A stretch of DNA of 64,000 nucleotides from Streptomyces sp. RKAG293 (GTDB lineage Bacteria > Actinomycetota > Actinomycetes > Streptomycetales > Streptomycetaceae), in assembly GCF_023701745.1 (NCBI RefSeq), contig NZ_JAJOZB010000001.1, forward strand, positions 6,237,501 through 6,301,500, in the 5' to 3' direction. Positions within the stretch are counted from its first letter, which is position 1. The number at the start of each line of letters is the position of its first letter. This document shows positions 31,071 through 39,710 of this stretch, in pieces. The translations under genes and the position numbers were made by a program. Under the pieces are notes generated by a model. That model ran no database searches. It was not told where the DNA came from and saw only the letters and a list, made by a program, of their open reading frames with translations.

Positions 31071-33281
31071 ATGGCCGCACTCGCCCGGTGGTGTCTCCGC
31101 CGTCGTCTCTCCGTCGTTCTGCTGTGGATCGTCGCGCTCGCCGGCCTCACCGCCGGCGCCGCCCTCGCCGGTTCCGCCTACTCGAACGACTACGAGATAC
31201 CGGGCACCGAGTCCGGCCGGGCGACCGCCCTGCTGGAGCAGGCCTTCCCGCACCAGGCCGGCGACTCGGACACCATCGTCTGGCACACCGGCGGCACCGG
31301 CAGCGTCCGCGCCGACGGCGTCGAACAGCGGATGACCAGGACCCTCGACCGGATCGCGAAACTCCCCGGCGTCGCCTCGGTGACCAACCCGTACAACCCC
31401 GAGGGCGCCGGACACATCAGCCATGACGGCAGGACCGCCTACGCCGACGTCACCTTCGACAGCGCCGCCGACGACATCGGCGCGGGCCAGGCCAAGGCCG
31501 TCGTGGACACCGCGAAGGCCGCCGAGGGCGACGGACTGCGGGTCGAGCTGGGCGGCACCGCCGTCGCGGCCACCGAGAGCGGCAGCGCCCACCTCAGCGA
31601 ACTGATCGGGATCGGCGTCGCCGCCCTGGTGCTGCTGCTGGCCTTCGGCTCCTTCGCCGCCATGTGCCTGCCGATCGCGACCGCACTGATGGGCGTCGGC
31701 ACCGCCTACATGGGCATCGAGCTGCTCGGCCATGTGATGACCGTGGCCGACTTCGCGCCGATGCTCGGCATGCTCATCGGCCTCGGCGTGGGCATCGACT
31801 ACGCGCTGTTCATCGTCACCCGGCACCGCAGAGGTCTCAAACGCGGCCTGTCGGTGCGCGACGCGGCCGAGCAGGCCGTCAGCACCACCGGCCGCGCGGT
31901 GGTCTTCGCGGGCGGCACGGTCTGTGTGGCGCTGCTCGGCATGCTCATCCTGCGGCTCAGCTTCCTCAACGGGGTCGCCGTCGCGGCTGCGCTCACCGTC
32001 GTTCTGACGGTGGCCGCCTCGGTCACCCTGCTGCCCGCCCTGCTGTCGATGATCGGCATGAAGGCGCTCAGCCGCCGGGAACGGCGCCGGCTGACCGAGC
32101 ACGGCCCGCAGCCCGAGGTGCCCACCGGGCTCGCCGCCCGCTGGTCCGCCTTCGTGGAACGGCACCCCAAACTGCTCGGCAGTCTGGCCGCGGCCGTGAT
32201 GCTCGTCCTCGCGCTGCCCACCCTCTCGCTGCACCTCGGCACCTCCGACCAGGGCAACAATCCGGCCGCCAGCACCACCCGGCAGGCCTACGAGCTGCTC
32301 GCGGACGGCTTCGGCCCCGGCACCAACGGGCCGCTGACCCTCGTCGCGGACATCCAGGGCGCCGACGCCCGGCTCGCCCTCGACCAGCTGCCGCAGACCC
32401 TGCGCGACACCCCGGGCGTCGCGTCGGTGACCCCCGCGACCGTCAGCGGCGACACCGGCGTGATCACCGTCGTCCCGGCCACCGCACCGCAGTCCCGGGA
32501 CACCTCGGAGCTGGTGAACCGGCTGCGCGACGACGTGCTGCCGCAGGCCGAGGACCGCTCCTCGCTCCAGGTGTACGTGGGCGGTCCCACCGCGAGCTAC
32601 GACGACTTCGCCTCCGTCATCATCGGCAAGCTGCCGCTGTTCATCGGGGCGGTCGTCGGCCTCGGCTGTCTGCTGCTGCTCCTGGCGTTCCGGTCCATCG
32701 GCATCCCGCTGAAGGCGGCGGCGATGAACGTGGCCGCGGTCGCGTCGTCCTTCGGGATCGTCGTCGCGATCTTCCAGTGGGGCTGGGGGAGCGAGTTCCT
32801 GGGCCTGGGGGCGGCCGGCCCGATCGAGCCGTTCCTGCCGGTGATCATGGTCTCGGTGCTCTTCGGACTGTCGATGGACTACCAGGTCTTCCTGGTGAGC
32901 CGGATGTACGAGGAGTGGCTGGAGACCAAGGACAACCGGCGGGCGGTACGGGTCGGGCTCGCCGAGACCAGCCGGGTGATCAACTCGGCCGCGGTGATCA
33001 TGATCGCGGTCTTCCTGGCCTTCGTGCTCAGCGGCGACCGGGTCATCGCGATGTTCGGCATCGGCCTCGCGGCGGCCGTCGCGCTGGACGCGTTCATCCT
33101 GCGCACCCTGCTGGTGCCGGCGCTCATGCACCTGCTCGGCGGCGCCAACTGGTGGCTGCCGGCGTGGCTGGACCGCCGGCTCCCGAGGATCAGCATCGAA
33201 CCGCCGGCGGCCCCGGCCCCCACCCCCGTCCAGCTGCCCGGACCCCGGGCAGCCGAACGGGAGCCGACGCCTACTGCTTGA
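31071..33281 (+). CDS. MMPL family (RND) exporter
   Basis: A 736-residue membrane protein of the MMPL/HAE2 superfamily, likely a proton-driven exporter of lipids or small hydrophobic compounds. It has two repeats, each with a membrane helix, a large extracellular loop (about 40-180 and 380-520) and five more helices. Characteristic sequences are GLGVGIDYALFIVTRHRRGL in helix 4 (about 238-257), which contains the Asp-Tyr proton relay, and FGLSMDYQVFLVSRMYEEWLE in the second half. Compared with mycobacterial MmpL it lacks the long C-terminal extension. ATG 31071. Its last 11 bases overlap the convergent kinase gene. Confidence 0.93.
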   Translation: MAALARWCLRRRLSVVLLWIVALAGLTAGAALAGSAYSNDYEIPGTESGRATALLEQAFPHQAGDSDTIVWHTGGTGSVRADGVEQRMTRTLDRIAKLPGVASVTNPYNPEGAGHISHDGRTAYADVTFDSAADDIGAGQAKAVVDTAKAAEGDGLRVELGGTAVAATESGSAHLSELIGIGVAALVLLLAFGSFAAMCLPIATALMGVGTAYMGIELLGHVMTVADFAPMLGMLIGLGVGIDYALFIVTRHRRGLKRGLSVRDAAEQAVSTTGRAVVFAGGTVCVALLGMLILRLSFLNGVAVAAALTVVLTVAASVTLLPALLSMIGMKALSRRERRRLTEHGPQPEVPTGLAARWSAFVERHPKLLGSLAAAVMLVLALPTLSLHLGTSDQGNNPAASTTRQAYELLADGFGPGTNGPLTLVADIQGADARLALDQLPQTLRDTPGVASVTPATVSGDTGVITVVPATAPQSRDTSELVNRLRDDVLPQAEDRSSLQVYVGGPTASYDDFASVIIGKLPLFIGAVVGLGCLLLLLAFRSIGIPLKAAAMNVAAVASSFGIVVAIFQWGWGSEFLGLGAAGPIEPFLPVIMVSVLFGLSMDYQVFLVSRMYEEWLETKDNRRAVRVGLAETSRVINSAAVIMIAVFLAFVLSGDRVIAMFGIGLAAAVALDAFILRTLLVPALMHLLGGANWWLPAWLDRRLPRISIEPPAAPAPTPVQLPGPRAAEREPTPTA

Positions 33282-35217
33282 GCGTCGGACTGGCGAGCAC
33301 TCCCACACCGCACACATCGGTGTCGTTCTGCTTCCACTCGATCCGCAGTCGCAGCGCGCCGCTCACATCCATGGTCACCGGCTTCGCCACACCGAGCAGG
33401 AGCTGCTGGAACGAGACCCGCTTGCCGTCCGCGGTGAAGGTGAACGTGACCGGACCGTTCTTTCCGTAGTCGTCGAGCCCCACGACGGTCGACATGGACT
33501 TCCACGCGCGGCCCAGGTAGTACTCGGCGTAGCCGCCTGAGCAGCCCTTGGTGCGCAGCACGTCCGTGTACACCTTGGCGTCGATGGTGGCCGTGCCGGT
33601 CTCCAGGCTGTCGTTCTCATCGACGGCCGTGGAGGCGGTCAGGGAGTCCGTGGAGCCCGGCGACACCGCGGTCGGACCCGTCGGGTCGCCCGAGGAGGAC
33701 ACGCCGTCGGACGGCGTCGCGTCCGTGGTCTCCGGCGTGGTGGGCGGGGTCGTGGTCTGCGGCGGCGAACTGCTCTGCTGCTGTGCGCTGGTGCTGTTCT
33801 TCGCGGCGGCCGTGTCGCCGTCCTTCTTGTCGTCGCCCATGAACTTGACGGCGACCAGCGCCCCGGACGCCATCAGCACGACGGCGAGGACCGCGGCCAG
33901 GATCAGCGGGCCCTTCTTGCCACGCTTGGGCGGCAGCGGGGTCGCCGCCGTCGCGGGACCGGAACCGGAACCGGAACCGGAACCGGGACCTGGGCCTGGG
34001 CCTGGGCCCCGCGGAGGCGGCTGCTGGTGGAACGCGGCCACCGGCGCCTCCACCTGCTCCGGGGTTTGCGTCGGGGTCGGTGCCGGTGGCTGTGGCTGTG
34101 CTCCGAGCACCACCGTGGGCCTGGTGTCCGTCACCGGGTCCTCCTCCGGCGGCGCCGGGATGTACGAGGGCGGCGGCGTGTGCACCGGCGGTGCGTGGAC
34201 CGGCATGGGGACGGGGGCCGGCCGGTCCGGAAGCGGCGGTACGGCCGGCGCCTGGTCGGGCGGCGGCGGGGCGGCGTCCGCGACCGGGACCGCGTCCTTG
34301 GGTCCCGAGGTGCGCGGAGTGCGCGTCGTCGAGATCACCGCCGGGCGCAGCTCACGCACCCACGCCGACAGCGACTCCGGCCGGTTCCCCGGATCCGTCG
34401 CGAAGACCGCCGCGATCCGCGCCGCCCGCTCCGGCTCAAGACCGGCCAGCTCGGGCAGCGCCAGCAGCGCGGCCCTGATCTGCTCCGGCATGGTGGCCGG
34501 CGACTCCCCGCTGAGCAGGAAGTACGCGAGGGCGCCGAAGGCGTAGCGGTCGGTCGCGGCGCTGCGCTTGCCCTCGAAGACCTCCGGCGCGGCGAACCCG
34601 GGGGTGAACCACACCTCGGCGGTCTGATGGTCCGCGGTCAGCTTGCTCAGACCGAAGTCGACCAGGGTGGCCTGGCCGTTGGCGTCGATCATGACGTTGC
34701 CGGGGGAGAGGTCGCCGTGCACCACCGAGCGGCCGGAGGGAGTGGCGGAGCCCGTGTGCAGCCAGTCCAGGACGTCGGCGAGCTGTTCCAGACAGCGCAC
34801 GGCCTCGCGGCGTTCTGCGGGGGTGTCCAGGGCGCGCTCGGCGCGCCAGTCACGCAGGTCGAGGCCGTCCACATGGTTCATGACCAGGTACAGGGCGCGG
34901 CCCGCCGCCTCCGGGGCGGCCTCACCCGTACGGTGCGCGGACGGACCCTCGAAGTGCTCGCGGATGCCGACCACACCGAGGCGGTTGACGAACCGCAACA
35001 GCTCGGCCTGCTCACGCCATTTGGAGCTGATCCGGTCGAACTGTTCCTGCGACAGCGTCGTCTTCGAATCGAGCACCTTGACGACGACGGGTTCGGTGCC
35101 ACCGCCGAGTTCGATCTCGGCGAGGTAGAGCACGGCCTCACCTCCGCGGCCGATGGATCGCAGCAGGCGGTAACGGTCGGGTGCGCCGTCAGGGCCGATG
35201 TACAGACCGGTGTCCAC
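33271..35217 (-). CDS. Atypical membrane Ser/Thr protein kinase
   Basis: A Hanks-type kinase of 648 residues with start GTG 35217, chosen for GGGGGAGGG upstream; an alternative GTG at 35298 adds 27 residues. The glycine loop is IGRGGEAV and the ATP lysine is Lys47 (VVVKVLD). The catalytic loop reads HGDLSPGN (from about 167) rather than HRDLKPEN, so the Arg before the catalytic Asp is Gly and the Lys is Ser; DFG follows near 187. A Pro-rich linker contains GPGPGPGPGSGSGSGSG (about 404-420), and one membrane helix (about 437-458) leads to an extracellular Ser/Thr-rich segment and a compact domain with two cysteines (GCSGGY, DVCGVG). The missing HRD arginine suggests activation without a phosphorylated loop, or weak activity (inference). 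Confidence 0.9.
   Translation of the reverse strand: MDTGLYIGPDGAPDRYRLLRSIGRGGEAVLYLAEIELGGGTEPVVVKVLDSKTTLSQEQFDRISSKWREQAELLRFVNRLGVVGIREHFEGPSAHRTGEAAPEAAGRALYLVMNHVDGLDLRDWRAERALDTPAERREAVRCLEQLADVLDWLHTGSATPSGRSVVHGDLSPGNVMIDANGQATLVDFGLSKLTADHQTAEVWFTPGFAAPEVFEGKRSAATDRYAFGALAYFLLSGESPATMPEQIRAALLALPELAGLEPERAARIAAVFATDPGNRPESLSAWVRELRPAVISTTRTPRTSGPKDAVPVADAAPPPPDQAPAVPPLPDRPAPVPMPVHAPPVHTPPPSYIPAPPEEDPVTDTRPTVVLGAQPQPPAPTPTQTPEQVEAPVAAFHQQPPPRGPGPGPGPGSGSGSGSGPATAATPLPPKRGKKGPLILAAVLAVVLMASGALVAVKFMGDDKKDGDTAAAKNSTSAQQQSSSPPQTTTPPTTPETTDATPSDGVSSSGDPTGPTAVSPGSTDSLTASTAVDENDSLETGTATIDAKVYTDVLRTKGCSGGYAEYYLGRAWKSMSTVVGLDDYGKNGPVTFTFTADGKRVSFQQLLLGVAKPVTMDVSGALRLRIEWKQNDTDVCGVGVLASPTLKQ
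33955..34008. repeat. Hexanucleotide tandem repeat inside kinase gene
   Basis: Nine 6-base units: GGGACC, four GGAACC, GGGACC and three TGGGCC. Because the unit is 6 bases, gain or loss keeps the frame; the units encode Gly-Ser and Gly-Pro dipeptides of the linker between kinase domain and membrane helix. The linker length may vary between strains. Confidence 0.9.
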
Positions 35218-35398
35218 TTGGTGTTTCTTCCCTCCCCCTATATCCCTGGAGTCCCGCGGAAAACGTTGCGGCCAGGGGGAGTTCAGGTTGCCGCTCACGA
35301 CTCGGGCAGGTCAAGCGCAGTTGCCGGGCCGTAACACGGGGATCGCACTCAGCGACCTCTCAGGTTCCTCTCAGAAACGGAACCTACGGTTTCGTCGC

Positions 35399-36007
35399 AT
35401 GGACACCACGAAGACCGACGCACTGGACAAGGCCGCCACCGACCCGGAGACCCAGGACAGCACGGAGAGCACGGACTCCACGGCCACAGCGGCGGACGAC
35501 CGGGACACGGCCGTCCCGGCACAGGGCGGTATCGAACCGGACGCACGCGACGAGGACGGCTTCGACGAGGACGACCTCGACGACGAGCCGTCCGGGACGC
35601 AGGGCGCGACCGGTGTGCTCGCCGCCGCGGGCTCGGTCGTCGCGGTCGGGCTGGGCGTCTCGTCGCTCACCGGTACCTGGATCGGCGACCTCATGAAGGA
35701 CCGTGAGCAGCTGATCGGCCAGATCAAGACCTCGGGCGGCTCGGTGCAGGCCCAGCTCGCCGCCGGATACGGCACCCCCTGGCACACGGTGGCGCTCTTC
35801 AACGGCATCTTCGCCGCGGTCGCCATCCTCGTCGCCGCCGTCGTCCTGTTCCGTCCCGGCCGGCCCGCCGCCGCCGGGAACCACTGGAGCCAGGCGCTCG
35901 CGTGGGGCGGCCTCATCCTCGGTGTCCTCGGCCTGCTGATCGCCGGAGCCATGTGGTTCGACGTCTTCACCGACCTGCCGGTGGTCGCCGCCACGCCTCA
36001 GCAGTGA
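35399..36007 (+). CDS. Membrane protein with acidic N-terminus
   Basis: A 202-residue protein, not a recognised family. The first 65 residues are very rich in Asp, Glu, Thr and Ala (ARDEDGFDEDDLDDEP). Three hydrophobic segments follow at about 70-92, 133-152 and 163-185. The loop after the first segment has WIGDLMKDREQLIGQIKTSGGSV. It is divergent from the kinase gene, so the acidic cytoplasmic tail with its many Thr residues could be a kinase substrate (inference). ATG 35399 follows TACGGT by 8 bases, without a ribosome site. Its stop codon lies in the first unit of a 15-bp tandem repeat. Confidence 0.8.
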   Translation: MDTTKTDALDKAATDPETQDSTESTDSTATAADDRDTAVPAQGGIEPDARDEDGFDEDDLDDEPSGTQGATGVLAAAGSVVAVGLGVSSLTGTWIGDLMKDREQLIGQIKTSGGSVQAQLAAGYGTPWHTVALFNGIFAAVAILVAAVVLFRPGRPAAAGNHWSQALAWGGLILGVLGLLIAGAMWFDVFTDLPVVAATPQQ

Positions 36008-36070
36008 ACCCCTCAGCAGTGAACCCCTGAGCAGCGAACCCCCCCAGCAGTGAACCCCTCAGCAGTGGAC
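35998..36070. repeat. 15-bp tandem repeat spanning a stop codon
   Basis: About five units of TCAGCAGTGAACCCC (35998-36012, 36013-36027, 36028-36042, 36044-36058, 36059-36070), the third with two changes and the last degenerate. The first unit holds the final codons and TGA of the membrane-protein gene, so the TGA is copied in frame in unit 2. It shows no dyad symmetry and is too short to be a CRISPR array. Confidence 0.9.
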
Positions 36071-36211
36071 TAAGGCCCCCCGTGCCGGTAAGGCACCGGG
36101 CCTAAGTACCCCGGGCGACCGGAGTTCGGGCAGCTGCCCGATGTGGCGCACCCCCCTTGGGGACGAGGCTTGTCCCAGCGGAACAAGCCGCACAGCCAAG
36201 GGGAACACGCC

Positions 36212-36427
36212 ATGTATGAGCTCGAACTCCACCAGGTCCGCGCCACCGAACTCCAGCGCCGGGCACGGGACGAGAACCAGGCCCGCGCGGTCATCGCCGT
36301 CCGCCGGAGCGAGCGCCAGGCCCAGCGCCGGGCGCAGCGCGCGGCACGCCGCGAGGGGCGGGTGACCACGGACGCCGGCCGGGTGGGCCGCGCACTGCGC
36401 GGCGTACGCCACCACGCGGCGTCGTGA
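36212..36427 (+). CDS. Small arginine-rich protein
   Basis: A 71-residue basic protein, not a recognised family. It begins MYELELHQVRATELQRRA and is mainly helix-forming, with heptad-like Arg/Gln/Ala runs (ERQAQRRAQRAARREGR), so it may be a coiled coil or bind nucleic acid. ATG 36212 has AAGGGGA about 9 bases upstream. A LAL-family regulator gene starts 38 bases after its stop, on the same strand. A shared transcript is possible, but the regulator appears to have its own upstream region. Confidence 0.65.
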   Translation: MYELELHQVRATELQRRARDENQARAVIAVRRSERQAQRRAQRAARREGRVTTDAGRVGRALRGVRHHAAS

Positions 36428-36464
36428 AGTGATATCCGTTACTGCGCTGTCGGACTGCCGTGCG

Positions 36465-39400
36465 ATGCTCAGCACTGTGCAGACCCAGTCCGTCAGCCCC
36501 GTCTTCGTCGGCCGCGACAGCGAAATGACCCGCCTCGCCGATGCGCTCGCCCGCGCCCGAGCGGGCGAGCCGCAGGGCCTGGTCGTCAGCGGTGAGGCCG
36601 GCGTCGGCAAGACCCGCCTCACCGAGGAGTTCCTCGCGGCGGCCGCCTCGTCGGGCGCGGTCACCGCCGTCGGCGGCTGTGTGGAGATCGGCGCGGACGG
36701 TCTGCCCTTCGCCCCGGTGTCGACCGCACTGCGCTCGCTGTATCGGCAGCTCGGGGACGAGCTGACGGCCGCCGCAGGCAACCAGGCGGGCGAGCTGTCG
36801 CGGCTCCTGCCCGAGCTGGGCGAACACCGCGAGATGACGCGCGACGGACGCGATTCGCAGGACGACGACGGCCGGGTGCGGCTCTTCGAGCTCACCGCCC
36901 GGCTGCTGGAACGGCTCGCGGCGGACCGTACCGTCGTCCTCGTCCTGGAGGACCTGCACTGGGGCGACCGCTCCACCCGCGAGCTGCTCGCCTATCTCTT
37001 CCGGTCGCTGCACCGCGGCCGGCTCGTGATCGTGGCCACCTACCGGTCCGACGACATCCACCGCAGGCACCCGCTGCGGCCCTTCCTCGCCGAGCTGGAC
37101 CGGCTGCGCACCGTCGACCGGATCGAGCTGTCCCGGTTCAGCCGCGCGGAGGTCCGCCGCCAGATCACCGGCATCCTGGCCGCCGAGCCCGAAGGCGGCA
37201 TGGTGGACCGGGTCTTCGAGCGTTCCGACGGCAACCCGTTCTTCGTGGAGGAACTCGCCGTCAGCATCCAGCAGGGCTGCAGCTCCGGGCTGAGCGACTC
37301 ACTGCGCGACCTGCTGCTGGTACGGCTCGAAACGCTGTCGGAGGACGCCCAGCGCGCCGCGCGGATCGTCGCCGAAGGCGGCACCACCGTGGAGTACCCG
37401 CTGCTCGCCGCCGTCGCGGGACTCTCCGAGGACGACCTCATCGAGGCGCTGCGCGCCTGCGTCGGCGCCAACATCCTGCTGCCCTCCGAGGACGGCGACG
37501 GCTACCGCTTCCGGCACTCCCTGGTCCGCGAGGCGGTCAGCGACGATCTCCTGCCCGGGGAGCGCAGCCGGATCAACCGCCGGTACGCACAGGCCCTGGA
37601 GGCCGGCCCCGGCCTCGTCCGCACGGACGAGCGGGCCGCCCGGCTGGCCAGCTACTGGTACTACGCGCACGACCCGGCCAAGGCGCTGCCCGCCGTGCTG
37701 CGCGCCTCCGTCGAGGCCCGGCACCGGCACGCCTACGCCGAGCAGCACCGGTTGCTGGAGCGCGCCCTGGAGCTGTGGGAGGACACGCCGGAGGAGATCC
37801 GCGGCGAGCTGCGCCCCGCGGACTACGCCGAGGTCTACCCGCCGTGCGGCTGCCACCCCGACACCCCGCTGAGCTTCCTCGACCTGCTGGCCGAGATCAC
37901 CGTCTCCGCCCGGCTGAGCGGTGAGCCCGAGCGCGCCTTCGCCGTGGCCAAGCGCGCGCTCCGGCTGATCGACGACACGACGGACGCGCTGCGGGCCGCC
38001 TGGTTCCGGGCCCAGCGCTCGCGACTGGTCCAGGACCTGGGCCGCGGCGACGGCTGGGAGGACGTGGGCCGCGCCCAGGAGCTCCTGCGCGGTCTGCCGC
38101 CGTCCGCCGTCCACGCCGACGTCCTCGCCTTCGCCGCCGCCTGGATGATGATCCACAAGTCCGGTGAGGAGGCCATCACCACGGCGGAGCGGGCCGTGGA
38201 CCTGGCCCGCCTGGTCGGCGCCCGCGAGACGGAACTGAACGCCCGGCTGACCCTCGGGCTGCTGCACGCCGACTCCGGGGACGTCGAGGGCGGTCTGGTG
38301 CTGGCCGAAGACGTCTGCCGCGAAGCGCGCAAGCTCGGACTGCCCGGGCTCATCGGCCGCTCCCACGGCAACCTCGCCTCGGTCCTGGAGGGCGTCGGCC
38401 GGTCCCACGACGCCATCGCGGTCGCCACCGAGGGCATCGAGCTGGTCCGGGAGATCGCCACCCGCAGCGTCCGCGCCTATCTGCGCGGCAACGAGGGCGA
38501 GTCGCTGTTCTCGCTCGGGCTGTGGGACCGCAGCGAGGCGGCGGTCCAGTGGGCCCGCACCAACGGGTCCGGAAGGATGGCGGCCGGCGGACAGACGATG
38601 AACCTGGGCTTCCTCGCCCTGCGCCGCGGCCGGACCGGAGCGGCCGACGAGTACGCGACGGCCGCCCGCGAGAGCTTTCTGCACGACACCCAGCCGCAGC
38701 ACCTGGTCCCGATCCGCACGCTGACGCTGGAGATCGCCGTCCGGCGGGGCCGCTTCGACGAGGCGCGTACGGTCCTGGCCGACGCGCTCGACGAGGGCTT
38801 CGTGCCCGGCACGTCCCGCTACTGGTGGCCGCTGCTGGCCGCCGGCGCCGCCGCCGAGGCGGACGCGCCCTGGATGACCGTCGACGACCGGGACCGCGCG
38901 GCGCACCTGAAGCGCATCCGCACCACCGCGTCGTCACTGCCCCGGCTCGCACCGGTCTGGGAGGCGTACGCCCTGCTCGTCGAGGCGGAGCTGGCCCGCG
39001 CCGAGGGACAGGCCGCGCCCGAGCGGTGGGCCGCCGTGGTCCGCGCCTTCGAACCGGTGGGGCGCCCGTACGAACTCGCCCAGAGCCGCTACCGGTGGGC
39101 CGAGGCGCTGCTGGCCACCGGGCACGAGGCCGGGGAGGCCCGCGAGGCCAGGGAGAGCCGTGAGGAGGCCTGCGCGCTCCTCACGCTCGCCCACACGGCC
39201 GCCGAAACGCTCGGCGCGCGCCCGCTGACCGACGAGGTCGCGCTGCTCGCCCAGCGCGCCCGGCTGTCGCTGCACGAGCCGGCCGGCCGGGACGGCGCGC
39301 GGGCGGTCCCCGCGGTGGACGAACCCGCCGATCCGGCCGAGGCGCTGGGCCTGACGGCACGCGAGCGCGATGTGCTGCGGCTGGTCACCGACGGCCGGAC

Positions 39401-39551
39401 GAACCGTCAGATCGCCGAGGAGCTCTTCATCTCGCCGAAGACGGCGAGCGTGCACGTCTCCAACATCCTGGCCAAGCTCAACGTCTCCGGCCGGGGCGAG
39501 GCGGCGGCACTGGCGCACCGGCTGCGGCTGTTCACGGTTCCGTCCGTATGA
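36465..39551 (+). CDS. Large ATP-binding LuxR-family regulator (LAL type)
   Basis: A 1028-residue transcription factor. At the N-terminus lies an AAA/NTPase domain with Walker A GEAGVGKT (43-50) and Walker B VVLVLEDLHWGD. The long centre is TPR-like helical repeats, and the C-terminal LuxR DNA-binding domain is LTARERDVLRLVTDGRTNRQIAEELFISPKTASVHVSNILAKL. Such LAL proteins are ATP-dependent activators of secondary metabolism, sugar uptake or stress genes; the target here is unknown. ATG 36465 is used; GTG 36429 and GTG 36477 are also possible. Its last 20 bases overlap the end of the convergent small gene at 39532. Confidence 0.92.
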   Translation: MLSTVQTQSVSPVFVGRDSEMTRLADALARARAGEPQGLVVSGEAGVGKTRLTEEFLAAAASSGAVTAVGGCVEIGADGLPFAPVSTALRSLYRQLGDELTAAAGNQAGELSRLLPELGEHREMTRDGRDSQDDDGRVRLFELTARLLERLAADRTVVLVLEDLHWGDRSTRELLAYLFRSLHRGRLVIVATYRSDDIHRRHPLRPFLAELDRLRTVDRIELSRFSRAEVRRQITGILAAEPEGGMVDRVFERSDGNPFFVEELAVSIQQGCSSGLSDSLRDLLLVRLETLSEDAQRAARIVAEGGTTVEYPLLAAVAGLSEDDLIEALRACVGANILLPSEDGDGYRFRHSLVREAVSDDLLPGERSRINRRYAQALEAGPGLVRTDERAARLASYWYYAHDPAKALPAVLRASVEARHRHAYAEQHRLLERALELWEDTPEEIRGELRPADYAEVYPPCGCHPDTPLSFLDLLAEITVSARLSGEPERAFAVAKRALRLIDDTTDALRAAWFRAQRSRLVQDLGRGDGWEDVGRAQELLRGLPPSAVHADVLAFAAAWMMIHKSGEEAITTAERAVDLARLVGARETELNARLTLGLLHADSGDVEGGLVLAEDVCREARKLGLPGLIGRSHGNLASVLEGVGRSHDAIAVATEGIELVREIATRSVRAYLRGNEGESLFSLGLWDRSEAAVQWARTNGSGRMAAGGQTMNLGFLALRRGRTGAADEYATAARESFLHDTQPQHLVPIRTLTLEIAVRRGRFDEARTVLADALDEGFVPGTSRYWWPLLAAGAAAEADAPWMTVDDRDRAAHLKRIRTTASSLPRLAPVWEAYALLVEAELARAEGQAAPERWAAVVRAFEPVGRPYELAQSRYRWAEALLATGHEAGEAREARESREEACALLTLAHTAAETLGARPLTDEVALLAQRARLSLHEPAGRDGARAVPAVDEPADPAEALGLTARERDVLRLVTDGRTNRQIAEELFISPKTASVHVSNILAKLNVSGRGEAAALAHRLRLFTVPSV

Positions 39552-39693
39552 CGACCGTCCCGGACTCGAGGTCTATCGACCCGCGTCCGGGATCGTTGTC
39601 GCCGGTGTCCTCGCGGGACAGCGCCAGCCGGTTCCGCTCGTCGTCGGTGTGCTTGCGTCCCGGGGTGAACAGCTCCTCGAGGGGATTGAACAT
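39532..39693 (-). CDS. Small DUF6191-like protein
   Basis: A 53-residue protein, MFNPLEELFTPGRKHTDDERNRLALSREDTGDNDPGRG and a short tail. It matches my memory of short Streptomyces proteins annotated as DUF6191, which share the N-terminal LEELFTPGRKHTxDE. The start ATG at 39693 has GGGAAGG 6 bases upstream. The stop of the sugar-dehydrogenase lipoprotein gene is 17 bases upstream, so they form a two-gene operon. It overlaps the LAL regulator by 20 bases tail to tail. Function unknown. Confidence 0.8.
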   Translation of the reverse strand: MFNPLEELFTPGRKHTDDERNRLALSREDTGDNDPGRGSIDLESGTVVIRTEP

Positions 39694-39710
39694 CGCGCAC
39701 CTTCCCGGTG

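Noticed and set aside
29235-33317. 1360-codon open frame on the minus strand under gatB and the MMPL exporter
   Set aside because: It is antisense to well-identified genes, has very low complexity (Gly/Asp/Arg/Val-rich) and no domain; it is a by-product of high GC at third positions.
35998-36070. Possible CRISPR array
   Set aside because: Units are 15 bp and directly adjacent without spacers; it is a simple tandem repeat.
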